A stretch of 64,000 nt of DNA from Corynebacterium variabile (GCF_006539825.1 NZ_BJNT01000008.1:121500-185499), one strand, 5' to 3'; shown: positions 36,467 through 46,531, numbered from the stretch's first letter. Numbers and translations: made by a program. The notes: generated from the sequence alone by a model not told the origin.

Positions 36467-37485
36467 CAGTTCGCCCTTCCCTGGTTGATGTCCCGGACGG
36501 TGCCGGGAAGATCGGTGATACCAGGCAGCTGCTGCCCGACCGTTCCGGCGTCCTGCCCGGGATCGGGGACGCCCCCGGTCTGGTAGTCCACGGCGTGGCC
36601 GGTCATCTGCATGAAGGCGTCCTCCAGGGACGCCCGGCGCTCCGAGAGTTCCAGCAGCATGAGTCCGTAGGAGAAGGCGATGCGGCCGATGTCGTCCGGT
36701 GAGGTTCCGCGGGCGACGAGAACGGCCCGGTCGTCGTCGTCGGTGGACCGCTCAGTCTCGATCCCTTCGTCACCGAGAGCCTTCTCCAGCTGGTCGAGAT
36801 GCTCCGAACGCACCACGGTGGTGGACTCCGAGGAGTTCCTGATGAACTCGTGCGTGGTGGTGTCCGCGACGAGTCGACCCCGGCCGATGACCACGAGCCG
36901 GTCCGCGGTGAGCGACATCTCCGACAGCAGGTGGGAACTGATGAGCACGGTGCGGCCTTCTGCCGCCAGGGAACGGACGAAGTCGCGCACCCAGCGGATA
37001 CCCTCCGGGTCCAGACCGTTGACCGGCTCATCGAGAATGAGCGTGTCCGGGTCGCCGAGCAGCGCGGCCGCCAGGCCGAGACGCTGCCCCATGCCGAGGG
37101 AGAACTTGCCGGCCTTGCGTCCTGCCACATGGGACAGCCCGACGAGGTCGAGGACCTCGTCAACCCTCTTCCGGGGAATGCCGTTGGCCGCGGCCATCCA
37201 CTTCAGGTGGTTCGCTGCGCTGCGGTTGGGGTGAACCCACTTGGCGTCCAGCAGGGTGCCGACCCTGGTCAGGGGGCGATCCAGGTCGCGGTACAACTTG
37301 CCGTCGACGGTCGCGGAGCCCGCGGTCGGTTCGTCAAGACCTGTGATCATCCGCATGGTGGTGGACTTACCGGCGCCGTTCGGGCCTAGGAATCCGGTGA
37401 CGATCCCGGACTCCACCGTGAAGGACAGGTCCTCCACGGCCGTCGCGGGACCGTACCTCTTGGTCAGTGACTGAACTTCGATCAT
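36466..37485 (-). CDS. ABC transporter ATP-binding protein (ABC-2 type)
   Basis: The 339-residue ATPase has Walker A GPNGAGKST, signature FSLGMGQRLGLA (a LSGGQ variant common in DrrA-type exporters), and Walker B LILDEPVNGLDPEG, followed by a C-terminal extension (about 220-339). It energises the permease encoded directly downstream. The start ATG 37485 is near the divergent glnX promoter; earlier in-frame starts extend into glnX and are rejected. Confidence 0.92.
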   Translation of the reverse strand: MIEVQSLTKRYGPATAVEDLSFTVESGIVTGFLGPNGAGKSTTMRMITGLDEPTAGSATVDGKLYRDLDRPLTRVGTLLDAKWVHPNRSAANHLKWMAAANGIPRKRVDEVLDLVGLSHVAGRKAGKFSLGMGQRLGLAAALLGDPDTLILDEPVNGLDPEGIRWVRDFVRSLAAEGRTVLISSHLLSEMSLTADRLVVIGRGRLVADTTTHEFIRNSSESTTVVRSEHLDQLEKALGDEGIETERSTDDDDRAVLVARGTSPDDIGRIAFSYGLMLLELSERRASLEDAFMQMTGHAVDYQTGGVPDPGQDAGTVGQQLPGITDLPGTVRDINQGRAN

Positions 37486-37526
37486 GGCAACTATGGTGCC
37501 ATACCACTCAGGATGACATCGGTCAG

Positions 37527-37532
37527 TATCAT
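37527..37532 (+). promoter_or_regulatory. Putative -10 box of glnX-glnH-pknG
   Basis: TATCAT lies seven bases before ATG 37540, predicting a leaderless glnX mRNA. This supports 37540 as start rather than ATG 37513. Confidence 0.4.
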
Positions 37533-37539
37533 CGGTCCC

Positions 37540-38985
37540 ATGTCCGCGCCGGAGAAGGCGACGACCGGTCCGTCGCCTGTGCAACTCACCACCGACACCC
37601 CCGAGGGGGCGACGGGGCCGGGTGCCCCACGTCGCGACACCGACCGGTGGATGGACGAGGAGCTGTTCCGCGAGAGTCCCCGCCGGATCCACATCTTCAC
37701 CCCCCTCGTCGAAGCACCGCGCCGCTTCGCCCGCTTCGTGTCCACCACTCCGGGTCTGCTCACCGTGGTCTCCGTGGTGCTGGTCCTGGCGATTCTCGCG
37801 GCCGGCGGTGCGATGGCCGGCTCCTCCGGCAACCGGCAGGGCGACCTCAACACCCTGGTCAACCGGTCCGAGCCGGTGGCCTTCGCCGCCCAGGAACTCT
37901 TCAACTCCCTGTCGGTGGCAGACTCGGTCGCCGCCACGAGTTTCCTGTCGGACTCCTCCCGGACCGCCGACACGCAGGAGTCCTACCGGGAGGCGCTGGA
38001 CACGGCGTCCCGCGCGGTCGTCCGGGCGGCCAACGGGATCGACGACCCGTCCAGCCGGGAGATGGAGCTGATCCTGGAGATCCAGGAGAAACTCCCGACC
38101 TATGTCAGCCAGGTGACCGAGGCCAGGGCGAACAACCGGCAGGGCTACCCGCTGGGGGCGGCGTACATCACCCAGGCATCCGCGATGATGCAGGACGAAC
38201 TGCTGCCCGCCGCCTCCGAGCTCTACGACCGGACAAGTTCCTCGGTCGTCGACCAGCAGCACAAACTGACCCGGCCCAGCTGGTTCGCCCTCTCCGGACT
38301 GCTGGCCGCGGTGTGCCTGCTGTTCGTCGCGCAGTTCTGGCTGGCGGCGTGGTCCAACCGCAGGATCAATGCGGGGTACGCCACCGCCACGGTGCTCATG
38401 ACGGCCGCGCTGATCTGGGCCTCCGCGTCCGCCCTGACGACCTGGCAGGACGGACCCCGTGGAGTGGCCGGTACCTCCCAGCCCCTGCAGACCCTCACCT
38501 CACTGCGGATCGGGGTCCAGCAGACGCGGTCCACCGAGGTCCTTGGTCTGGTCCAGCGTGACTACACGACCGACAACCAGACCGACTTCACCGACCGGAT
38601 CGCCGGTATCGACGCCCGGTTGGAGGAACTGCGTGGGGTCACCGACAGCAAGGAGAGCCGGGAACGGATCGACACTGCCAGGGAGTCCCTCCGTACCTGG
38701 GACAGCGCCCACGCGAACATGGTCTCCCTGGTCCGGCAGGGCAACTACACCGATGCCGTGCAGGCGGCCGTCGGGGGTGGCGACGACAGCGTCAGTGAGA
38801 GTTTCTCGGCCCTCGACCAGGACCTCGAGGTTCTCATCGACGACTCACGTGACCAGCTCCGCGACTACCTCTCCGACGCCGGACGGGCGGCCAGCCGGGT
38901 GAACCTCCTGGTCTTCGTGCTGTCACTGCTGTCCATCCTCTGCGTCGTCCAGGGCACGCGCCCCAGGCTCCAGGAGTACCTGTGA
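37540..38985 (+). CDS. glnX: GlnX, membrane signal transducer of the PknG pathway
   Basis: The 481-residue membrane protein has four predicted helices (about residues 69-92, 245-272, 275-298 and the C-terminal 455-475) and two extracytoplasmic regions rich in helices. In Corynebacterium and Mycobacterium GlnX passes the amino-acid signal sensed by lipoprotein GlnH to the kinase PknG. The gene order glnX-glnH-pknG is conserved here, with GlnX overlapping GlnH. No catalytic motif is visible; identity rests on order and topology. Confidence 0.85.
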   Translation: MSAPEKATTGPSPVQLTTDTPEGATGPGAPRRDTDRWMDEELFRESPRRIHIFTPLVEAPRRFARFVSTTPGLLTVVSVVLVLAILAAGGAMAGSSGNRQGDLNTLVNRSEPVAFAAQELFNSLSVADSVAATSFLSDSSRTADTQESYREALDTASRAVVRAANGIDDPSSREMELILEIQEKLPTYVSQVTEARANNRQGYPLGAAYITQASAMMQDELLPAASELYDRTSSSVVDQQHKLTRPSWFALSGLLAAVCLLFVAQFWLAAWSNRRINAGYATATVLMTAALIWASASALTTWQDGPRGVAGTSQPLQTLTSLRIGVQQTRSTEVLGLVQRDYTTDNQTDFTDRIAGIDARLEELRGVTDSKESRERIDTARESLRTWDSAHANMVSLVRQGNYTDAVQAAVGGGDDSVSESFSALDQDLEVLIDDSRDQLRDYLSDAGRAASRVNLLVFVLSLLSILCVVQGTRPRLQEYL

Positions 38986-40115
38986 TGATATTCCGCTCCC
39001 GCACCAGGGTCATTCCGGTCACCGCCGTCCTCCTGTTTTCCGCCGTGGTACTGGCGTCCTGTTCCAGCGGCGACGGGCTCCAACAGTGGCCCGACCCCGC
39101 CGACCCTCAGGTCCCGCTGCCCACAGGAGCGGTGTTCAGCGATGGTGGGGACACCGGCGACGTCCAGGACGACGGCGGCACCCCCTTCGGGTCGCTGCGC
39201 CCGGGGTACGCCACCCCGGAGCAGCGTGTCCCCGACATCATCGACCGGGGACGCCTGATCGTCGGCGTCTCGCAGTCGATGAACCAACTGGGGTTCCGGG
39301 ACCCGGTGACCGGGGAGATGGCCGGCTTCGAGGTCGACATCGCCCATGAGATTGCCCGCGACATCTTCGGCGACCCCGACCGGGTGGACTTCCGCTACAT
39401 CGAGGGTGACGGCCGGGATGAGGCGTTGCGAGACGGTGACGTCGACATCGTCATCCGTTCGATGACGGTCACCCGACTGCGCCAGATGAACGTCGAGTTC
39501 TCCATCCCCTATCTCACGGTCAGCCCACGGCTGCTGGTCAACCGGAACTCCGGGATCGCCTCCGAGGAGGATCTCGCGGACAAGACGGTGTGCGCGACGA
39601 CGAGATCCACCAGCGCCCAGTCACTGACCAGCATCGACCACAACAGGCTACTGCTCACGGAGACCTGGCCGGACTGCCTCATGGCGATGCAGCACGGACA
39701 GGTGGACGCGATCTACTCGGATTCGGCCGTTCTCTCGGGCCTGCTCGCCCAGGACCCGAACACCGAACTGGTGGGTATGAGTGACCACACGGACCACTAC
39801 GCCGTCGCGACGGCGCCGCCGACCATCCGGAACACCGCCGGCCTGGTCAGGCAGGTCAACACCACCCTGGAACGGCTCCGTTCCGACGGCACCTGGAACC
39901 GGCTCCACGGACAGTGGCTGGCCCCGTACACCGGGGCAGGGTCCCAGCCGGAGCCGGTGTACCGCACCGACGAGGAGTCGACCGAGCTACGGAATCTGCG
40001 GCGGGAGGCTGAAGCAGCTGAGACATCTGAGGCGTCCGGCGCCTCAACCACCGCGGCGGCCGCACCGACCACCGCGGCCGACGACGAGGGCGACGACGAG
40101 GGCGAAAGGAGCTGA
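38985..40115 (+). CDS. glnH: GlnH, glutamate/aspartate-sensing lipoprotein
   Basis: The 376-residue lipoprotein has a signal peptide ending in the lipobox VLASC (Cys about residue 25). The periplasmic solute-binding domain (about 75-310) contains GRLIVGVSQSMNQLGFRDP, GFEVDIAHEIARDIFG, and the conserved Arg in VIRSMTVTRLRQMN. A Thr/Ala-rich acidic tail ends the protein. ATG 38985 has AGGAG at ideal spacing; GTG 38982 is the alternative. It senses amino acids for GlnX-PknG. Confidence 0.88.
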   Translation: MIFRSRTRVIPVTAVLLFSAVVLASCSSGDGLQQWPDPADPQVPLPTGAVFSDGGDTGDVQDDGGTPFGSLRPGYATPEQRVPDIIDRGRLIVGVSQSMNQLGFRDPVTGEMAGFEVDIAHEIARDIFGDPDRVDFRYIEGDGRDEALRDGDVDIVIRSMTVTRLRQMNVEFSIPYLTVSPRLLVNRNSGIASEEDLADKTVCATTRSTSAQSLTSIDHNRLLLTETWPDCLMAMQHGQVDAIYSDSAVLSGLLAQDPNTELVGMSDHTDHYAVATAPPTIRNTAGLVRQVNTTLERLRSDGTWNRLHGQWLAPYTGAGSQPEPVYRTDEESTELRNLRREAEAAETSEASGASTTAAAAPTTAADDEGDDEGERS

Positions 40116-40117
40116 CC

Positions 40118-42565
40118 GTGGACGACAGCACGCGCGACGAGCAGGAGAAGGCCAGGGAACAGGCACAGGACCGGGCCCAGGAGAAGGGCACCGAGGCGAC
40201 CTTCTTCGACCCCTTCGCCGACGATGACGACGAACCCGAGATCGATCTCGCCGATCTGCTCGGTACCCCGGCACCTGCGTCCTCCCCTGATGACGCCGGT
40301 GAGGACTCCGCCGCGACCTCCGCCACCCCCTTCGACCCGTTCGCCGACGACGAGGACTCCGACCCCGGCGCGGCAGGCGGTGGAGACTCCGGACAGGACG
40401 CCGGCGAGCGCAGCCGCCGCGAGGCCCTCTCCACCTTCCGGCAGCGCCGCGGAACCTCGCGCGCCGGCGCGGACATCGCCGGCGGCATGGTCCGCCTCCC
40501 CTTCCTCCCGCCGACCGATCCGGTCACCGCCGTGATCGACCCGGCCGACGAGATCGCCAAGGGCACCGAGGCACCGACACTGAACCCCGGGGACATCGTC
40601 GCCGGCCAGTACGAGGTCATCGGCACCATCGCCCACGGCGGTATGGGCTGGATCTACCTGGCGCTGGACCACAACGTGTCCGACCGCTGGGTGGTGCTCA
40701 AGGGCATGATGGCCACCGTCACGAAGCAGGAACAGGCCGTGGCGGAGTCCGAACGCGCCTTCCTCGCCGACATCACCCACCCCGGGATCGTGAAGATCTT
40801 CAACTTCATCGACGACGCCCGCAGCCCCGGCGGCTTCATCGTCATGGAGTATGTCGGTGGTCCGTCGCTGCGCGACCGGCGCCGGCTGCAGCCGGACAAC
40901 ACCCTCGAAGTCGACATCGCCATCGGTTATGTCCTGTCCGTCCTGCCCGCGCTGGAGTACCTGCACTCCCGCGGTGTGGTCTACAACGACCTCAAGCCGG
41001 ACAACATCATCGCTACTGAGGACCAGGTCAAGCTCATCGACCTGGGTGCGGTGACCGGCATCGGCGCCTACGGCCACATCTTCGGCACCAGGGGATTCCA
41101 GGCGCCCGAGATGGCGCGCACCGGGCCGACCGTCGCCAGTGACATCTACACCGTCGGCCGCACACTGGCGAGCCTCGTGGTGAAACTCCCTGTCACCGAC
41201 GGCGTGTACGACCCCGGTCTCCCCTCCCCCGACGATGAGCCGATGTTCCGTCGCTATCTCTCCCTCTACCGCCTGCTGGAGCGCGCCACCGACGACGATC
41301 CGGACGTGCGCTTCTCCTCGGTGCGCAGTCTGCGTGACCAGTTGGTCGGCGTCCTGCGGGAGGTCCTGGCCATCCGCGACGGACGCCAGTTCCCGCACTC
41401 CGCCACCCGGTTCACCGCCCAGCGTTCCACGTTCGGCACGAACCACCAGCTCTTCCGCACCGACCAACTCCTCGACGGTATCGAACGGTCCGTGGAGATC
41501 ACCGCCCCGGAAGTTGTCGCCGCCCTGCCGATCCCGCTGACCGACCCGAATGACCCGGGAGCCTCACTGCTCTCCGCCGCGAGCCTCACGGAACCGGGTG
41601 AGATCATCGACACGCTGAGTACGGCGATGGACCAACCCGGATTCGAGCACTCCCGCGAGATTCCGCTGACGATGGTGCGTGCCCAGCTCGATCTCGGCAT
41701 GACCGCCGAAGCCGAGGCACGGCTGCGGGACATGGACACCACACTGCGCCGCGACTGGCGCCACCAGTGGCTGTCGGGGGTGTGCGCCCTGCTCACCGGT
41801 GACTTCGTCGCCGCCCAGCGGTACTTCAACACGGTGCTGAACATCCTTCCCGGCGAGCCGGCACCGAAACTGGCGCTGGCCGCGACCGATGAGCTGCTGC
41901 TCCAGGAGCAGGGGGTGAACACCATCGGGCTGCTGGACGCCGGGATCCGCCGGTCCGCCATGGCCCTGACCTACCAGCAGGGACTGAACCTCGACGAGGT
42001 GGCCGTGGTGCCGGGGTGGACGCACCTCACCCAGGACCCGGTGGCACTGCGGTTCCACGCCCTCCGGCTGTACGGCCTGGTCTGGTCGACGAATCCGACG
42101 ACGGTCTCCTCCGCCTTCGGCATGGCCCGCCAGCTGCAGGCGGAGGGGATGGTCGATCCGGCGGTCGCGACGCTCGACAAGGTGCCCGCGAACTCCCGGC
42201 ACCATGAGATCGCCCGGATGACGACGGTGCTGATGTTCATCACCGACCGCGCGGACCTCAGCGAGTCCCGCATCCGTCGTGCCGGGCGACGCCTCGACCT
42301 GTTGCCCACGACCGAACCCCGGATCCCCCAGCTGCGTATCGCGGTGCTCTCCGCGGCGCTCGACTGGCTGCGTGACAGTGAGGAGGCCGGGAGCCCGGTC
42401 CATATCGGTCCCGGCCAGCTCTTCGACGTGGACTTCACCGAACGCGGACTGCGGGCGGGCCTGGAACGCGGGTTGCGGGAGCTGGCCCGCCAGTCGCCGT
42501 TCGCCCGGCACCGGTTCCGGCTGGTGGACATGGCGAACCGGATCCGTCCGCGGACCTGGTTCTGA
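40118..42565 (+). CDS. pknG: Serine/threonine kinase PknG
   Basis: PknG phosphorylates the FHA protein OdhI, controlling 2-oxoglutarate dehydrogenase and glutamate metabolism. The 815-residue protein has a disordered acidic N-terminus with two AT-x-FDPFADD motifs (about residues 27-37 and 67-77), a kinase domain (about 165-420; Gly loop GTIAHGGMGWIYLALD, catalytic YNDLKPDNIIA, metal DLGAV) and a C-terminal TPR domain. No CxxC rubredoxin pair exists, as in C. glutamicum and unlike mycobacteria. GTG 40118 follows AAAGGAG. Confidence 0.95.
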   Translation: MDDSTRDEQEKAREQAQDRAQEKGTEATFFDPFADDDDEPEIDLADLLGTPAPASSPDDAGEDSAATSATPFDPFADDEDSDPGAAGGGDSGQDAGERSRREALSTFRQRRGTSRAGADIAGGMVRLPFLPPTDPVTAVIDPADEIAKGTEAPTLNPGDIVAGQYEVIGTIAHGGMGWIYLALDHNVSDRWVVLKGMMATVTKQEQAVAESERAFLADITHPGIVKIFNFIDDARSPGGFIVMEYVGGPSLRDRRRLQPDNTLEVDIAIGYVLSVLPALEYLHSRGVVYNDLKPDNIIATEDQVKLIDLGAVTGIGAYGHIFGTRGFQAPEMARTGPTVASDIYTVGRTLASLVVKLPVTDGVYDPGLPSPDDEPMFRRYLSLYRLLERATDDDPDVRFSSVRSLRDQLVGVLREVLAIRDGRQFPHSATRFTAQRSTFGTNHQLFRTDQLLDGIERSVEITAPEVVAALPIPLTDPNDPGASLLSAASLTEPGEIIDTLSTAMDQPGFEHSREIPLTMVRAQLDLGMTAEAEARLRDMDTTLRRDWRHQWLSGVCALLTGDFVAAQRYFNTVLNILPGEPAPKLALAATDELLLQEQGVNTIGLLDAGIRRSAMALTYQQGLNLDEVAVVPGWTHLTQDPVALRFHALRLYGLVWSTNPTTVSSAFGMARQLQAEGMVDPAVATLDKVPANSRHHEIARMTTVLMFITDRADLSESRIRRAGRRLDLLPTTEPRIPQLRIAVLSAALDWLRDSEEAGSPVHIGPGQLFDVDFTERGLRAGLERGLRELARQSPFARHRFRLVDMANRIRPRTWF

Positions 42566-42619
42566 TCTGTCGATGCCCGTCCGCTCATCACTCCCTCTGG
42601 TCCCGTGTTCTGGTCCCTG

Positions 42620-42711
42620 GTGCGGGATATCGCACCTCGCGCTCACTTACCGACGGTAAGCGTAGAGGTCAGATTTCACCCCACCCTGATGCAGGTGCGA
42701 TATTCCGCACC
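42620..42711. repeat. Set of palindromes between pknG and ackA
   Basis: GGTGCGGGATATCGCACC (42620-42637) and GGTGCGATATTCCGCACC (42694-42711) are inverted copies of each other with one mismatch, and each is itself nearly palindromic. Between them lies the perfect palindrome CTTACCGACGGTAAG (42647-42661). The region lies between two convergent genes. Confidence 0.65.
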
Positions 42712-42729
42712 GACCGTGCCGTGAAACAA

Positions 42730-42766
42730 CGCCCCCGTCGGACCGTCATCCGGTCCGACGGGGGCG
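42730..42766 (-). terminator. Strong hairpin terminator of pta-ackA
   Basis: A perfect 15-base stem, CGCCCCCGTCGGACC (42730-42744) with its complement at 42752-42766, closes a 7-base loop. On the minus strand TTGTTT follows, suiting the pta-ackA transcript; it may also stop pknG. Confidence 0.85.
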
Positions 42767-42794
42767 TCACCCTCAGCGGGAGATCAGCGGCAGA

Positions 42795-44003
42795 TCAGTT
42801 GTCCGCGAGTTCGGCGGCGGCACGCGCGATGGCGAGCTCCTCGTTGGTCGGGACCACGAGCACCTTGACGGCCGAATCCTCGGTGGAGATGATCCGGGCA
42901 CCCTTGACGCCCGCCTCGTTGTTGTTCAGCGCGTCATCGATCCTGATGCCGAAGTTCTCGAGGCCGGCCATGGTGTCGCGGCGGATGCCGACGTGGTTCT
43001 CTCCAACACCGGCGGTGAAGGTGATGGCGTCGAGGCGTTCCAGCTCCAGCATGTAGGAGCCGACGTACTGGCGGACCCGGTGGACGTAGATGTCGTAGGC
43101 CTCCTGGGCGTCCTTCTCGCCTTCGTTGATGAGCTCCTGGAGCAGGCGGAAGTCGTTGACCCCGCACAGACCCTTGAGACCGGAGCGACGGTTGAGCAGA
43201 GTGTCGATCTCGTCGATGCTCATCTTCGCTTCGCGGACGAGATGGAAGATCACCGAGGGGTCGATGTCACCGGTACGGGTACCCATGACCAGACCCGCCA
43301 GCGGGGTGAGACCCATGGAGGTGTCGATGGCCTCGCCGCCCCTGATCGCCGTCGCCGATGCACCGTTGCCGAGGTGCAGCGTGATCTGGTTGACGTCCGC
43401 CGGGTCCTTGCCGATGATGTCGGGCACCAGTCCGGAGACGTACTGGTGGCTCGTGCCGTGCGCCCCGTACCGGCGGATGTGGTACTGGTCGGCGATATCG
43501 CGGTTGATGGCGTAGCGGGCGGCGGACTCCGGCAGTGAGTGGAAGAACGCGGTATCGAAGACCGCGACATGGGGCACGTCCGGGAGCAGTGCCCGGGCAT
43601 TCTCGATCCCGTCGAGGTGGGCCGGGTTGTGCAGCGGGGCCAGGGGGATCAGGGAGCCGATCTGTTCGGCGACCCGGTCGTCGATGATGACCGGCTCGTT
43701 GAAGATCGAGCCACCCTGGACGACGCGGTGGCCGACGGCGTGGACGTCGAGGTCCTGCGGTCCCACACCCAGCATGGACATCATTCCGAAGGCACGCTCC
43801 AGACCGACGGAGTGGCTCAGGATCGGACGACGGTCCTCGATGGTGTTGTTCTCGGTCACGATGCGGATGTGGCCGCGGGACTCACCGATCTGCTCGACAA
43901 GGCCAGAGAGGAAGGGCACGTCGGGGTTCTCCGCCTGCAGGTCGAGGACCTGGAACTTGATCGAGGAGGAACCGGAGTTGAGGACCAGAATGTGCTGCGT
44001 CAT
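42795..44003 (-). CDS. ackA: Acetate kinase
   Basis: AckA interconverts acetate and acetyl phosphate with ATP. The 402-residue protein has the N-terminal [18 protein letters not shown], the second signature [11 protein letters not shown] with the catalytic Arg/His region, the [19 protein letters not shown] nucleotide site, and [12 protein letters not shown]. It lies 20 bases after pta, so both are co-transcribed, as in other corynebacteria. Confidence 0.97.
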   Translation of the reverse strand: MTQHILVLNSGSSSIKFQVLDLQAENPDVPFLSGLVEQIGESRGHIRIVTENNTIEDRRPILSHSVGLERAFGMMSMLGVGPQDLDVHAVGHRVVQGGSIFNEPVIIDDRVAEQIGSLIPLAPLHNPAHLDGIENARALLPDVPHVAVFDTAFFHSLPESAARYAINRDIADQYHIRRYGAHGTSHQYVSGLVPDIIGKDPADVNQITLHLGNGASATAIRGGEAIDTSMGLTPLAGLVMGTRTGDIDPSVIFHLVREAKMSIDEIDTLLNRRSGLKGLCGVNDFRLLQELINEGEKDAQEAYDIYVHRVRQYVGSYMLELERLDAITFTAGVGENHVGIRRDTMAGLENFGIRIDDALNNNEAGVKGARIISTEDSAVKVLVVPTNEELAIARAAAELADN

Positions 44004-44023
44004 GGCTGTGTACGCCCTTTCGG

Positions 44024-45457
44024 TTAGTTGCCGGCCTGGATGGCGGTGATGGCGACGGTGTTCACGATGTCCGGGACGGTGGCTCCGCGGGACAGGTCGT
44101 TGACGGGCTTGTTGAGCCCCTGGAGGATCGGGCCGACGGCGAGTGCGTCGGCAGTGCGCTGGACCGCCTTGTAGGTGATGTTTCCGCTGTTGAGATCGGG
44201 GAACACGAAAACGGTGGCCTTACCGGCGACATCGGATCCCGGCAGCTTCTTCTGGCCCACGGACTCGACGACGGCGGCGTCGAACTGCAGCGGACCGTCC
44301 ACACCGAGGTCTCCGGCGGACTCGCGGGCGATCGTCACGGCTTCGGCGACGGCCTCGACGTCGGCACCGGCCCCGGAGGAGCCGGTGGAGAAGGACAGCA
44401 TGGCGACCTTCGGGTCGATGCCGAACTGTGCGGCGGTCTTCGCGGACACCACGGCGATCTCGGCGAGCTGTGCCGGCGTCGGGTTCGGGTTGACTGCGCA
44501 GTCACCGAACGCCCAGAGCACGCCGTCCATGACCATGAGGAAGATCGAGGAGACGATGGACGCCTCGGGCACGGTCTTGATGATCTGGAAGCTCGGCTTG
44601 ATGGTGTGGGCGGTGGTGTGGGCGGCACCGGAGACCATGCCGTCGGCGAGGCCGAGGTGGATCATCATCGTCGCGTAGTAGCTGATGTCCTTCATGGTCT
44701 CGCGGGCCTCGTCGAGGGTGACGCCCTTGGCCTTGCGCAGCTCGGCGAACTCCTCGGCGAAACGCTCGAGGTCGTCGCCCTGGGTCGGGTCGGTGAGCGT
44801 GGCACCGGAGATGTCGAGACCGAGCTCGTGGGCGCGGGCGGCCATGGCGGCCGGGTCACCCAGGATGGTGAGGTCGCAGACCTTCTTCTCGAGCAGCTGG
44901 TGGGCTGCGGTGAGGATGCGGTCGTCGTCGCCCTCGGGCAGCACGATGTGTGCCTTGGCCTCGCGGGCCTGGATGATCAGGTTGCGCTCGAAGACCTCCG
45001 GACCGATGACCGGGGTGGACGCCTCGGCCTCGTCGACCTTGTCGAGGGCGAGGAACGGGACGGCGGTGCCCTCGGCTTCCAGGGCGGAGGATCCGTGGGT
45101 ACCGTCCATCACGGCGATGCCGCGGGGTGCCCGACCGACGCGCACCAGCTGACCGGACACCTGCTGGAGCTGGAGGTGGTCCTGCTCGCCGGCGGCGACG
45201 AGGAACTGGGGGACGCCGACTGCGGCGGCGAGGCGGGAGTCGAACATCGGCTCACCGGTACCGACGAGGACGCCGTCACGGTCGCCGAGTGCGACGTCGA
45301 GTGCCGCGCTGAAGTCCGGGGCCGAGGGGCGCAGGGTGTCGAAGATGTCGGTGACGTCTCCGACATCGGGGCCGTGGCTGGCGGCGAGGGTGCTGATGAG
45401 CTCCCCCCGGCGCCCGGCTGCGGTGGCGATCGGACTGAGCACGGCGCGGACTGTCAC
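44024..45457 (-). CDS. pta: Phosphate acetyltransferase
   Basis: Pta converts acetyl-CoA and phosphate to acetyl phosphate. The 477-residue protein has a short N-terminal DRTGG-like regulatory region (about residues 1-130) and the C-terminal catalytic domain (about 150-477), with [30 protein letters not shown] and [19 protein letters not shown] 45457 follows AGGAGA. Upstream lies a nested palindrome with G5/C5 blocks resembling RamA sites. Confidence 0.96.
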   Translation of the reverse strand: MTVRAVLSPIATAAGRRGELISTLAASHGPDVGDVTDIFDTLRPSAPDFSAALDVALGDRDGVLVGTGEPMFDSRLAAAVGVPQFLVAAGEQDHLQLQQVSGQLVRVGRAPRGIAVMDGTHGSSALEAEGTAVPFLALDKVDEAEASTPVIGPEVFERNLIIQAREAKAHIVLPEGDDDRILTAAHQLLEKKVCDLTILGDPAAMAARAHELGLDISGATLTDPTQGDDLERFAEEFAELRKAKGVTLDEARETMKDISYYATMMIHLGLADGMVSGAAHTTAHTIKPSFQIIKTVPEASIVSSIFLMVMDGVLWAFGDCAVNPNPTPAQLAEIAVVSAKTAAQFGIDPKVAMLSFSTGSSGAGADVEAVAEAVTIARESAGDLGVDGPLQFDAAVVESVGQKKLPGSDVAGKATVFVFPDLNSGNITYKAVQRTADALAVGPILQGLNKPVNDLSRGATVPDIVNTVAITAIQAGN

Positions 45458-45542
45458 TGATTTCTCCTGGAGTCGTCGACTGCTGTGGTGAGGTCTACAT
45501 GGACGTTACTATTGTGCACGGAACCACAGTCGGTGACCAACG

Positions 45543-45582
45543 CCACAGGAGTGGGGGACATCGTACCCCCTCTAACCTGTGG
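45543..45582. promoter_or_regulatory. Nested palindrome in the pta upstream region
   Basis: Outer arms CCACAGG (45543-45549) and CCTGTGG (45576-45582) enclose inner arms GGGGG (45553-45557) and CCCCC (45566-45570). The inner parts match RamA-type sites (runs of G or C flanked by T/A). The inner hairpin also follows the TauE stop directly, so it could terminate the cys transcript. Which is correct cannot be decided here. Confidence 0.45.
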
Positions 45583-46531
45583 TAAATGCGCCCGGAGCGG
45601 GGGCACCCGCGTTATCCACAGGTCCGTCGGGCTCGGCGTCCTCCGCCTGCCGGACAGCCCTCCGGCGCAGCAGCACGCGGGTCAGAACCACAGCGACGAC
45701 GATCACGACGACAGCGACCATCGCGGCACCGGCCCAGCCGAGGGCGTTGATGACGCGCACCCCGTTGAGCACGATGAGCATGGAGCCCACCACCGCGCCC
45801 AGGACATCCGGGTTGACGACCGTCACGACCCAGGCGGCGATCGGTGCACCGATGAGCCCGCCGATGAGCAGCCCGAGTACCGGCTGCCACGATCCGTGGA
45901 CCTGGTCCAGGCCGAAGATGAACCCGAGGGACGCCGACACCGCGACGAGGAACTCGGCGGTGTTGACGGTGCCGATGATCTTGCGGGGCTCACGACGTCC
46001 GACACTGAGCAGTGTCGAGGTGGTGACGGGACCCCAGCCGCCGCCACCGGTGGCGTCGAGGAAGCCACCGCCGAGGCCCAGGGCGGCCAGCCCGAACCTG
46101 CCGTGGGCCGCCGGCGTATGGGGCGTTCCGGCACCGTCGGCGAACTCGGAGCGCTGACGCCGTTTCCAGGGCAGCGCGACACTGCGCACGAGCACATAGG
46201 CGCCCAGCAGCAGCAGGATCGTGGAGACCACCGGCTCGGCGGACTCCGTCGACAGACCCGACAGCACCGTCGCGCCGACGAAGGCGCCGACCGCCCCGGG
46301 GACGCCGAGAAAGAACACGGTCGGCCAGTGGACGTTGTTGAGCTTCCAGTGGGCCAGGCCGGAGAAGAGCGTCGTCCCGACCTCGGCGAAGTGCACGGCG
46401 GCACTCGCCTGGGCCGGGGCCGCGCCGGAAAGGATCAGCGCGGTGGTGGCGGTGATGCCGAAGGCCATGCCGAGGGCACCGTCGACGAGCTGGGCGAGCA
46501 GCCCGGCCACGGCGAAGAGCAGGAGCTTCAT
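45572..46531 (-). CDS. TauE/SafE-family sulfur anion transporter (CysZ-like)
   Basis: The 319-residue membrane protein has eight to nine membrane segments arranged as two repeats, each beginning with a Gly-rich turn (VDGALGMAFGITATTALI and LDATGGGGWGPVTTSTLL), typical of TauE/SafE. In C. glutamicum a CysZ transporter ends the cys operon, matching this position; sulfate uptake or sulfite export cannot be separated from sequence. The ATG 46531 overlaps the chelatase stop. A long spacer loop with polar residues lies near residues 125-150. Confidence 0.85.
   Translation of the reverse strand: MKLLLFAVAGLLAQLVDGALGMAFGITATTALILSGAAPAQASAAVHFAEVGTTLFSGLAHWKLNNVHWPTVFFLGVPGAVGAFVGATVLSGLSTESAEPVVSTILLLLGAYVLVRSVALPWKRRQRSEFADGAGTPHTPAAHGRFGLAALGLGGGFLDATGGGGWGPVTTSTLLSVGRREPRKIIGTVNTAEFLVAVSASLGFIFGLDQVHGSWQPVLGLLIGGLIGAPIAAWVVTVVNPDVLGAVVGSMLIVLNGVRVINALGWAGAAMVAVVVIVVAVVLTRVLLRRRAVRQAEDAEPDGPVDNAGAPAPGAFTTG

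Noticed and set aside
37486..38262. N-terminal extension of the ABC-2 ATPase gene.
   Set aside because: The extension lies antisense to glnX and lacks similarity; the ATPase domain begins at MIEVQSLTKRYG, start 37485.
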